This document shows, piece by piece, positions 1 to 9,288 of a stretch of DNA of 64,000 nt. Under the pieces are notes generated by a model. That model had not been told where the DNA came from. It worked only from the letters and a program-made list of their open reading frames with translations, and did not search any database. Positions within the stretch are counted from its first letter, which is position 1. Every line of letters starts with the position of its first letter. Position numbers and translations under genes: made by a program. This stretch comes from Dichotomocladium elegans (lineage: Eukaryota > Mucoromycota > Mucoromycetes > Mucorales > Lichtheimiaceae). The stretch is from contig JAIXMN010000012.1 of the NCBI GenBank assembly GCA_025716815.1, positions 372,001 through 436,000 of the forward strand, given 5' to 3'.

Positions 1-2619
1 TACAGAAAGCCGAGATGCTCTCACGACATTTATCACGGCTAGATTTCGTCTATTCTGATCCAGCGCCGAATTTTGATCGCTCCAAAGTCAAAGGTCTTGT
101 AGCAGAGCTTATCAGACTCGACAAGGAGCACTATGATGCATCGGCTGCCCTGGAGATTTGCGCAGGTGGCAAACTTTATAATGTGAGTATAGCAACGTTA
201 TAAGCTTTGTCTACAATGGGCGTTTGCTAAGCATGCCTTGTTATCTATAGGTGGTGGTAGAAAACGAGAAGGTTGGCGCACAACTCCTTGATAAGGGTCG
301 ACTTCGCCGACGTTGGACCTTGATCCCGCTTAATAAGATCCAAGGTCAGAAGGCCTCAAGAGAGGTTAGTGACACTCAGGGGGCGATGCGATATAGTATG
401 TTTGCTGATACTCGGAAACAAATAATAGAAAGTTGCAGCTGCAGATCGGATCGCACCTGGGAAAGTGGATTTGGCTCTTTCCTTGATAGGTTACGACGAC
501 GAGGTGCGACCAGCGATGGAGTGGATTTTTGGCAACACCTTCATCTGCGAGGATGCAGCTACTGCTAAGAGCGTGACATTTGATAGGAATATCAAGATGA
601 AATCTGTGACTCTTGATGGTGATGTGTATGATCCATTTGGCACCTTGTCAGGCGGCTCGAAACCTCAATCAGCTGGCATCTTAGTCAAGGTTCAGGAGCT
701 TAATCAGGTTCGGGAAGAGATCGAATACCACAAGCACCGTCTTGCGGAGATAGAGCGGCAGCTCCAGAATGCTCAGCAGGAGATTGCCGATTATCGTGCT
801 GCGAAGCAGCGATTGGATCTCCAGTCGCATCAGTTATCTCTTTTGGAGAAGCGTTTCAGTCAGAGTACACATGCTCAACTCAAGCAAAGGGTTGAATCTA
901 TCAAGATCCAAATTGAAGAACAGGAAAGGGCAAAGTTGGAGGCGCAAACTGCACGGGAAAAATCGATCATTGAGTCGCAAAGGATTGAAAAGGAGATGTC
1001 TGACTTTAATGCGAACAAAGACTCGAAGCTCAAGGAAATGAATGTAAGTTAAATGCTGAGAATAGATAGCGCCAAACTCATCTCACTATGTATTGTAGGA
1101 TAACGTGGGCAAGCTCAGGACATGGTTGAATAAGAATGGCCATAAGTTGAATGACATGCAGCGAGCTGTCCAGACCTTGGAGCTTGAAATTGGTACTAGA
1201 TACATAATAACGGTTCAGAAGCATTTCGCTCATTATCCACGTAGAACAACTTGAGACCGACATAAAGTCATGTGAACAAGATATGAAGCGTGTTACAGAA
1301 ACAATTGCGGAGTACAAAACCACGGAGCGCGCAATGGTCGAAGAAATCAAAAAGTTAGAGGTACATTATGTGCATAATGACATTTTGCAAGCCATTTACC
1401 GGTAATCGGTTTTAGGGTAATGTGGTTACTGCTCAGGCAGATCTTCAGCGTGAGCGGGATATCATCAATGCATACAACGAGGAAATGCAAGAACTCGAGG
1501 CCTTGCACAAGAGCAAGTCAGCGGAAAGTGTTGAGATCAAGCTGGAAATACAGAAGCTCGCACATGAAATTGAGCGTCAGCAACGCGAGCAAGAAGGTGC
1601 TCGACAGGCAGTTGCCGATCTGGAGTCGCGACACGACTGGATTGCTGACCAGAAGCAGTACTTTGGCGAGCGGAACACACCCTACGATTTTCATAATGTC
1701 AATATCGGAGACATGAGAACAACGCTCAAGCAACTGATGGCAAAGCACGATTCGATGAGGAAGAAGATCAACGTGCGTGTCATGAGCATGATCGATAAGT
1801 GCGTCTTTTGGCACATGCTTAGCATGGCTCCTTTTGCAATAAGCGCGTTATGCTGATGATCAATCCACATAGTGTTGAGAAGAAGGAAGTCTCGCTAAAA
1901 ACCATGATGCAGACAGTTCAGAAAGACAAACAAAAAATTGAGGACACCATCCACTCTCTGGACAATTACAAATTGGAAGCGCTTGAGCGGACTTGGACAA
2001 AGGTCAACAAGGATTTTGCCGAGATTTTTGGTGACTTACTCCCAGGAAACACGTGTCGTTTGCAGGCGCCTGAAGGCAGGAATATATCGGAAGGCCTCGA
2101 GGTTAAGGTCAACCTTGGTGGCGTGTGGAAGCAGAGCTTGACGGAGCTCAGTGGTGGCCAACGGTGAGGGTTATTCATACGTGCCGCATATATGCTGCAG
2201 CTTCTAATCTAAAGTTGGCCTAGATCTCTGATTGCGCTCTCTCTCATCCTTTCCCTTCTCCAGTTCAAACCAGCGCCGATGTATATTCTCGATGAGGTCG
2301 ATGCGGCATTGGACTTATCCCATACGCAAAACATCGGCCAGCTTCTCCGCACAAGATTCAAAGGATCTCAATTTATTGTGGTCTCCCTGAAAGACGGCAT
2401 GTTTAATAATGCCAACGTGCTCTTTAAAACGCGCTTCAGAGACGGTACATCTTTTGTCGAGGTAAATAATAATCATAAATCGGTAAGGAATTCATGCTAA
2501 CCTACTGTGAACAGCGAACGACACCAGCAAGATCTGAGAAGAACCCAGGAGGAAGCAGCGCTGGAAGCACGCGAAAGCGTGTACGAGGTGACAAGGAGAA
2601 TCATCCTCTGCCAGCGTAA
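1..2619 (+). CDS. SMC2: Condensin subunit SMC2 (5' end outside window)
   Basis: Structural maintenance of chromosomes protein 2, the ATPase arm of condensin that compacts mitotic chromosomes in the nucleus. The window enters the gene before the hinge. The hinge is read at about 465-670 ([24 protein letters not shown]), followed by the return coiled coil, the ABC signature LSGGQR at about 2148-2165 and Walker B with D-loop ([18 protein letters not shown]) near 2280. These match fungal and animal SMC2 closely. Exons I can place: to 182, 251-395, about 433 or 439-1043, 1099-1192, 1245-1360, 1416-1798, 1873-2163, 2224-2461 and 2515-2619. The second junction is the only ambiguous one. The tail after the ATPase head is short and basic and ends with KENHPLPA. 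The N-terminal Walker A half lies upstream of the window. Confidence 0.97.
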
Positions 2620-4074
2620 TAAAATACACATGTAATTCTTATTTTGTTACTTACCATCCACGTTGCGTGGCGCAAATCTGTAAATAAAAGACATACAATG
2701 GGACAGGATCATGGATCTTCGGGGCTGGCACCAAATACCGAACACACCCTGCCAGAACCGTCAAAAGGCTTGTCAAGAGAAAAACACATATTAAGCAGTG
2801 CTTAAACATATCTCAAAGCAACCTCATAACAGACGCGATGGAGGATATGGACGCCCTTATTATTGACGTTGGATGGAAATCAGTGGACATAGTCCAGGAG
2901 CCTTGCAGAATCAGATATCATTACGAGATACACCTAAGCCTTGCTCTGGCCGTCCTAAAGCTCTTTCTGAAAGATAAGTCTGCCATGTCTCCCTGCAGAT
3001 CGTCTTTTAATTCCACTAGTCTGCATCGGCAGATCCTCCCCTCTGGGGAAAAAGGAGATAGCCTGAGAAGCAAATTATGAACACCATTTAAGACGAGAAG
3101 GACTAGGATAAGGGCACAAGAAGAATGAAATAAGTAAAATGCCGGTAATCCTGTCATTCAGGGGTATTTCCCGGTAAAGAAGGAAGCATAACTCGTGGAT
3201 ATGACAGTTTTGGGTTCTTCCATAGCTTGTGAAGAAGAGAGTCTTCCATAGCTTGCGAAGAAGAGAGTCTTCCATAGCTTGCGAAGAAGAGAGATATATA
3301 CAGATGATGAGCGGTGAAAAATTCCTGGTCGTGGTCTTCGTACTAGCATCACTAGTACTCTGCGCAAGGGACTATGCAATCCTCAAACATAGAGCATACT
3401 GATGCACGGTGTCACAGCGCACTACAGCATACTTTGTATAAGCGAATTGACCTTTCTAATTGAACCACCAAATAAAATCCTGATCTTATACAAAAGCCGT
3501 AGATCATCTACAGAATAGCATCCACTGAACTATGCTAGCCGTTTGCATACGGTGAGCTCCTATAGACGGTTTCCTAAGTAAGTCCGAGATCTCTCAATAT
3601 CCATATGATCCAAAGGACAGCGATGAGGTCATCGTGGGTGCCGAGAAATATGTACAAATATCGCGCATTCTGCTTTTCCTGTCTTGCTCTTTGTGTTGTA
3701 TGGAAGTGCCGAACTAGAAGGAGAGCCCAGGATGTATGTTTATAGATTGTTGGAGCGGTAGGAAAGACTAACCCATTGATCAAACGGGTACCGCAAGCCG
3801 CTCAAAGAAAGAGCTTTACTCGATGACATACCGCGAAGGTGCCCAACATTGTCTATCATCGATAGTAAAAGAAAGATTCGGGAGAAAGCGCGTGATGTTG
3901 TGTACGTTGTGGGGGGGGGGTCGATTAATTCTGTTCGCACAACCCTTTCGCTTCCTCCAAAAATGAGCACCTGCATCAGTCTCTTCAAACGCAACTGCAG
4001 CCTTGGTGCTTCAATCCACATTGGAGGCACTGTATTGATCATTCCTCTGCAATTTGGCACACCGAACCAGAACA
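2620..4074. other. Intergenic, no supported gene
   Basis: AT-rich spacer after SMC2. Apart from a small tandem repeat at 3217-3294 and a run of nine G near 3912-3920, nothing here reads as a conserved gene. Short open frames exist on both strands but none has recognisable domains or convincing splice structure. Confidence 0.5.
3217..3294. repeat. 26-bp tandem repeat, three units
   Basis: Three head-to-tail copies of a 26-base unit starting CTTCCATAGCTTG and rich in GAAGAAGAGA, beginning at 3217, 3243 and 3269. The first copy differs from the others at one position (TGTGAAG against TGCGAAG). It lies in a gene-free stretch and has no evident function. Confidence 0.9.
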
Positions 4075-4694
4075 GCGCTGGCTTCCTCAACATTTTGACA
4101 CGTCAGTATGGCATCTTTGAACAACCATCCGCTTCCACCGACGACTATGCCCCGCGTCCAGATGAGGAGCGCGATGAAAACCTGTGGGTGGACGATATCG
4201 AAGAAGAAGACGAAGAAGACGAGTTCTCTGAGATCGAGCATCCCTTCGTGAAGCTCCAGCACCCGTCCAAGATGTCATCTGTCGCCGGGAACAATCGTCC
4301 ACTGGATCTCCTTTTGTCATATGGACGGCCATGGTGCTCTATAAGTACTTGCACCATCAATCAAACGAGCCCCTCTGCCAACGCTCTCCATTTGAGCAAG
4401 TTCACGGGGGTCAGTGACGTTTGGTGGATGTTAGCGCATTCCGACTGCTTCCCGTGGGCGCGTATTGTCAAGGGCCCTGCGGATGACTCACTTGCGTGGG
4501 GCATCATCACCAAGGATAGCTTGTCAGTTCAACTTCATTGTAAACTAAGCTAAATCCTCGCAGTGTCTGTTTCCCTCTCAGCACCCAAACCTGTTCTTGC
4601 AACCAATTGATCTCTCAACCATGTGTCCGCCTTTCAAGCCAGGAAGAGCTCCCACACGCAAGTTCGCATTGCCCAAAAACCCTTTTTCTCAAAT
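4075..4694 (+). repeat. Duplicated unknown gene fragment, copy 1 (inverted copy at 13601-14215)
   Basis: About 620 bases that recur in opposite orientation at 13601-14215. The first 470 bases are about 97% identical by eye; the last 130 are more diverged. Both copies read in the same frame as a protein with an acidic stretch (DDIEEEDEEDEFSEIEHPF) and the segment LHLSKFTGVSDVWWMLAHSD. A possible intron near 4515-4560, ending CTCGCAG, leads to a second conserved segment (FPSQHPNLF, PPFKPGRAP). Copy 1 keeps the long frame open from 3849 to 4553, but homology to copy 2 begins only at about 4075, so the true start is unknown. I do not recognise the family. It may be a host gene fragment carried by a transposon, or a multicopy gene. 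Confidence 0.7.
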
Positions 4695-5253
4695 GACCGT
4701 GTTACGAGCACATTGGGGCTTCCTGCCGTGACCCACGTTTTAGTCTTTGTCATATTAAATCATTTATTCGAAGACATTATCTATAGCAACAATCTCCTCT
4801 ATGTCAACTAGCAGGAGTTTTTGATCGGATCTTCTGCTCCTCTTGCTTGTGTATACATCGTCTCTTGGTACATGAAGCAAGCGGCTCCATTCAGATTCAT
4901 CCCCCCCTATCGCTGTTTGTGAGTCGCACCGTCAGTCGTTAGTCTTCGCACGGACGCCCAACCCGTAGCTCGTTCTACTGTGGACATGCCATCTGCCTCG
5001 TGTTCTCGTGATTCTAAAGCGCTCTCAAGAGAGTAGCTCTGACCATGTTTATGCATTATGCGGTAGTATCTGGGAAACAAAGAAGAAATTCATTTCTCTA
5101 GGGGGTAAGATGCTCTTTGAAGTACAAAATATCGTCATCTGGCTGCTACGGAAACCGCAAAATGGGTCCTATGGGAGGGCTAACATATACTGTAGGGCAT
5201 TACTTGAATAAAAAAAGAAATAATGTAAAAGAGTAAGTGAGATATATACACCA
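4695..5253. other. Spacer without recognised gene
   Basis: Pyrimidine-rich then AT-rich sequence between the duplicated fragment and the left end of the putative transposon. I see no gene, RNA or structured element here. Confidence 0.4.
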
Positions 5254-5290
5254 TTTTTCAAAATCAAAGTCGCAGGATCGCAAAAATACA
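5254..5290 (+). repeat. Putative transposon end, shared with 33126-33160
   Basis: The string CAAAATCAA(A)GTCGCAGGATC followed by CAAAAA occurs here and again at about 33126-33160 with only small differences. In the following 100 bases GTCGCA-like hexamers recur (near 5269, 5289, 5338 and 5363). This pattern looks like the subterminal repeats of a DNA transposon, and it sits just upstream of the transposase remnant at 5359. No matching right end was proven. Confidence 0.4.
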
Positions 5291-5358
5291 AATCGCATTT
5301 TTGCCCGGAAATCTTTACGCGTGATGACAAAGCAAAAGTCGCATACATACACGGAAAG

Positions 5359-6070
5359 ATGTCGCAAATCCATCTCATCCTTATGACTCTTTCTCTTTAT
5401 AAACTTTTACATTTTGAAATGAGCAATCTATTATTTTACAACGATGGCCAAGGTCATGTCGCTGATGAGGAAATGTACTCACTTCAATCCGTTTGTTCTT
5501 ACACTGAATATCTGCGTAGTATATCGTGCAAAGATAACTCTGAGTTTACTCTCACACACATTCCCAAGCGAAAGGATACATACATTCGGATGAAAGAAGC
5601 GGGGATCATGCGCAGTTACACAGCATACACTGATCAAGGCAAGGTCAGATGTTTCAAACTGGTGTTTGAGGAGGTATTGAGTGCATCAGCTGCAGCAAAA
5701 CAGCTAGGACTCCATGTTCGTTCAGCACAGCGATGGGCATTACAGTAAGAAAAGAACCCTGACAGCATTTTAAGGAACGTAGAAGCAGAGGGCCGATCGT
5801 GTATTCTCAATGAAGAGCATTTATTGTTCTAGAATGCAATTGTCGCTAAATAGCCGTACTCAAAAGAATCCTATATCGAGAAGAGTAAGTTTATTCTTGG
5901 AAAGAAAGTCGGAGTGTGCTTGTCTCTTTGTCAATGAGCCATTTAGCCTGGGGATTGTAACTCCGAAGCTGGTTATCAAATGGAATAATGAAGTAATGGC
6001 TTTCAGGAGACTCCTGTGTTCTCATTGTAATATTCAGAGAAATTATTCATTATGTACCTACACTTCCTGA
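5359..6070 (+). pseudogene. Decayed Tc1/IS630-like transposase
   Basis: The N-terminal helix-turn-helix part of a fungal Tc1/mariner-type transposase is readable: after RSYTAYTDQGKVRCFKLVFE comes SASAAAKQLGLHVRSAQRWA, the recognition-helix region. An in-frame TAA at 5746-5748 interrupts it. The same frame then continues with NPDSILRNVEAEGRSCILNE, the expected linker (family form: DPDS..GRP..LNEEH), before further stops. A later open frame at 5810-6070 has a weak resemblance to the catalytic core (CLFVNE where the family has CVFIDE), but no intact DDE triad is left. The element is inactive as read. It lies about 400 bases upstream of the Fanzor gene and in the same orientation, so the two may have belonged to one transposon. 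Confidence 0.65.
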
Positions 6071-6287
6071 ACGTATGGATAAGGATGACAGCAGTGTCGT
6101 GTTTTGTTGTGTTGTAAGAGACTGAGAGAGTACGAAAAGAAGTACAATCTTTCTACACTACACAAGTGCCGGATATGTATCGGATTATTCTTGAGATGGT
6201 CTCTTGGAATTACTTGTTGGAATTGTTTGGGATTTCATTGTTGATTTCGGACCTCCCTCACGTCGATCCAGTGGCCGCCCCTGACAC

Positions 6288-6295
6288 TATAAATA
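6288..6295 (+). promoter_or_regulatory. TATA box of the Fanzor gene
   Basis: TATAAATA lies 171 bases before the ATG at 6467. A 5'-UTR intron between them (6396-6451: GTAATA donor, ATACTAAG branch-like motif, CCCTAG acceptor) would place the ATG roughly 90 bases from the transcription start after splicing. This is a host-type promoter arrangement, although direct transcript evidence is lacking. Confidence 0.5.
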
Positions 6296-6466
6296 GTGAT
6301 GCTCAAGCAAACTGTCCCTTTCCATTATCCACATACAAAACTAGAGCTCATACAGCCTACAGAAAATAACACAGCACAACATTTACGGTTGAAAGGTAAT
6401 ACGGCCGCTTTCATACTCGGCTCTGCGATACTAAGAAATAATATACCCTAGGTCCTCACCCACCAA

Positions 6467-8665
6467 ATGGCCCAACCCCACCGCCCCGTCATTCCCGAAG
6501 GCATGCGCACTGGCCACAGCATTGACCGCACTGGCCGTATAATTGGGGTGAAATCGTCCATACGGGGCATCGGCTGGCGACAGCAGTACCGTGAACGTCT
6601 GTATCAGTTGGTTGACCTTGTCCACAACACCACAACACAGGCGTACGCGTTCGCCAAATATATTTTCATCAACGAGGCAGCGCGCGATCCAACTTTTAAC
6701 ATCCAGGAAAACATCACGGAGAAGTTCTTTTCAGAAGTTTGGCTCTCCATGGTTAACAAAGCCGAACGCCGCACCCAAGGTGAAACTGCCCGCATCCGAG
6801 AACTAATTAATCGCCACAAGGATGAGTACCTTCGGATATCCGGATACGACAGGCCTGCGTTCCCTTATTCCCAGCAATGTTCTTCTTACGAAGGCACCAA
6901 GATTTATACTGCTTACGTGAATAATTTCCACATGCGGTTCGGCCAACACCTTCGGCGTGTCATCAATGTCATCCTGAATCTTCGTCAGCGAAAAGCCGAC
7001 CGCAAGCGAGAGTTAATCGCACAGGGCCTAAGCCCCGATCAAGTACGCCAGGACCTTTATGAAACCATCACCCGGCATGCCACAGGATTCAAGCTAGCAA
7101 TTGCCCGTCGAGGTGTTTTGAGGGAAGACATTAATGCCGAACCTGGATTTCTTCGGGAAGCATACGATATCCTACAGCCTGTCTTAAACGCTTACCCCCG
7201 AAACCACCAATTCCGACACTAGAGTATCTATTACGACGCCAAGGCCAATCCTTTTAAGCATTTCAACGCCTTCTTCCAGCTTGCACGCGTTTGTCAACAG
7301 AACGGAATACGCGGATTCAACTGTTTTCCACTTTGTCGCTCGTGGTCACCATGCTACATGGAGATCGATACGAAAATCCTTTGCTACCATATCCTGGGCT
7401 GCAAAATGGAATCCCACACAAGCAATATGGAGTACTGGTGACGCGTTGTAAACCTGAAATCAAGAGCTTTCAAATCCCAAGAATCCGAGCTGCTCCAATT
7501 CCGTGGGACTATTCACACTGATGGCGTCGGTGTTACTGTGTTCAAGAAGACAAATGGCCTTCAATCGGGTTTCGGACAGAGATTTGGCATCCAGAGCGAA
7601 GATATCGAATACGTCACCCCACAGATAGTCCGGAACGAAGACTATAGAGGACAATGGGTCACCATTGATCCTGGCAGAAGGGACCTGTTGTATTGCGTTC
7701 ATGAGAACTCGTCACCCGACAACCACCAGACCTTCCGATATACAAAGCAGCTTCAAGATCATACACGGAAGACCAAACGGTACCGCAGACTCCGAGAACG
7801 ACTCAAGTTAGAGCGACCCGAGGTCGCGTTGGCTGAGCAGAATCTATCTCAATTTCAAAGTCATACGCTTTCTGTGCCCAACTACGACGGATACCTCGCC
7901 GCCAAGAATCGGGTCTCTGTCGTTCTCAAGTCTTTCTACGCGACAACCACTACGAACCACCCGAACCCGCAATTTCTTTTTCGAAAACTTCGCCTGTCAG
8001 CGTTTTACAAGAAGCAGCAAGCAGATGAAAAGCTTCTCGACTCTTTGAATGCGAAGTTTGGCAGTAGGTCCGTTTTCGTGATGGGAAATTGGTCTGCGCC
8101 GCATACAAGATATCACGAGCCTATCCGTGGTGTCGGCTTCCGACGGCTGTTGAAGAAGAACAATTGCAATATTTATTTGATCGACGAGTACAAGACAAGC
8201 AAGTGCTGCCCTGTATGTGACAATGAAAGCCTTGCTACCTTTAAAATGGTTTCTAACCCACGCCCATATCGACGACCCGACAATCCGCTCACGATCTGCC
8301 ATGGCCTGCTACGGTATGAAGGACGGGCATGTTGTGTTATATTTCCAAAAGATTATAATACAGTATTTTGATGTTTCAATAGATGCACAAATCAAAACTG
8401 TACAGCAGGCATGGCAGAGGGTGTTTGTCAACCAAGGTTATGGAACCGGGATCTGGCGGCGGCTCTCAACATGCATCATATCCTCTGGGGTCTTCGGGAA
8501 GATGGTATCATCCCAGCAAGGTTCCAGAGAAGAAATCCTGCACAAGCATCCGCAGCTGGTGGAAGGCCACGCTCACCTGAACCAGAGCAGCGCAGCGTAA
8601 GACTACGACGGGCAAGGCCAGGGAGGCCACGAGGTGCACGCTCTGGCGGGTCGAGACGACCGTAA
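6467..8665 (+). pseudogene. Fanzor (eukaryotic TnpB-like RNA-guided nuclease), two in-frame stops
   Basis: One reading frame of about 709 codons, homologous to Fanzor/TnpB proteins, which are RNA-guided DNA nucleases of the RuvC fold found in transposons. RuvC-I is visible as VTIDPGRRDLLYC (about 7659), with TDGVGVTVFKK before it (about 7520). Next come LIDEYKTSKCCPVCDNE (about 8178), carrying the first zinc-finger cysteine pair and the acidic residue of the RuvC-II area, and WNRDLAAALNM (about 8440), which is RuvC-III. An intron at 8314-8382 (GTATGA...CAATAG) removes an in-frame TGA and joins CHGLLR to CTNQNC, restoring the second half of the zinc finger. Two stops remain in frame, TAG at 7220 and TGA at 7439; no intron explains them because coding continues in the same frame across both. 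The C-terminal tail is basic and proline/arginine-rich. As read it is a pseudogene; sequencing error or a recently lost allele are alternatives. Confidence 0.85.
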
Positions 8666-8684
8666 CCCCAACCAAGAATTTTCC

Positions 8685-8754
8685 GCGTCAGTTATCGCTG
8701 ACGCACCCAGGATAACCACAGCCCTTCGGGGCAAGCCCCCCTTCCTTTGGAAGG
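8685..8754 (+). ncRNA. Three-hairpin stack after Fanzor, candidate omega/fRNA scaffold
   Basis: Three perfect stem-loops follow each other beginning 20 bases after the Fanzor stop codon. Hairpin 1 pairs GCGTCAG with CTGACGC (8685-8704, six-base loop). Hairpin 2 is GCCC-TTCG-GGGC (8721-8732), a stem closed by the extra-stable C(UUCG)G tetraloop. Hairpin 3 pairs CCTTCC with GGAAGG (8740-8754, three-base loop). In TnpB and Fanzor loci the guide-RNA scaffold is transcribed from the 3' end of the gene and its flank, so position and strand fit. A guide would then start at or shortly after about 8755. Expression and binding are not shown by sequence alone. A transcription-related structure is an alternative. 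Confidence 0.55.
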
Positions 8755-9288
8755 ACGGTGTGTTGTAAGCTAACGGGATTGGAGAAGGCGTAGTGTTTTC
8801 TGCTGACTAAAAGGGTTTCATCCATGGATGCGAAATCTTTTTACCTATTGATACGACAAATTTATATAATTCTATGCGACATTATTTTATCTTGTTTACG
8901 ACATTTATTTTTGAAAATAAAGTACTAACGTTCATATTAAGGGAGTTGAGTGTTAAGGTGGTTTTGCTTACGATAGGTCGACTGTCACGTGAGTGCTGTA
9001 TTTAGAGCATGTGTTTCATATTATATAACTGTCATCATTTCTAGTAATACTGCGCTTGAAAGAATGTACTTATAATGACCTACTTGCTGTGAGACCTGTG
9101 CGCGCAGAACATGCAAATGACGGAACATGCCCTTTTCTCAAAAAAGATTTTTCGTCAAGAAGTCGGTCCCTGAACCTCAAGGAATGACCCATCTCTCTTT
9201 GACCAATCTGATAGGCCGAAGCCACATTAACCCCGCCTCAAAAAAAAATCTCTGGGAACCCTCTGTCTGCCCCTCTTTTAGGTCTAAC
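8755..9288. other. Putative right end of Fanzor element and LeuRS promoter
   Basis: AT-rich sequence. Near 8829 and 8867 TGCGA(A/C) motifs occur as inverted counterparts of the GTCGCA motifs at 5270-5370 and may mark the right subterminal region of the Fanzor-bearing transposon. The last 200 bases must hold the LeuRS promoter. No clear TATA box was found close to the LeuRS start. Confidence 0.35.

Noticed and set aside
7220..7441. An intron removing the two Fanzor stops
   Set aside because: The sequence between and after the stops stays coding-like in the same frame (YYDAKANPFKHFNAFFQLAR), so splicing it out would delete conserved protein.
8411..8665. Separate small gene at the end of the Fanzor locus
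   Set aside because: It is in frame with Fanzor, holds the RuvC-III motif WNRD and joins the upstream exon through the 8314-8382 intron, so it is the Fanzor C-terminus.
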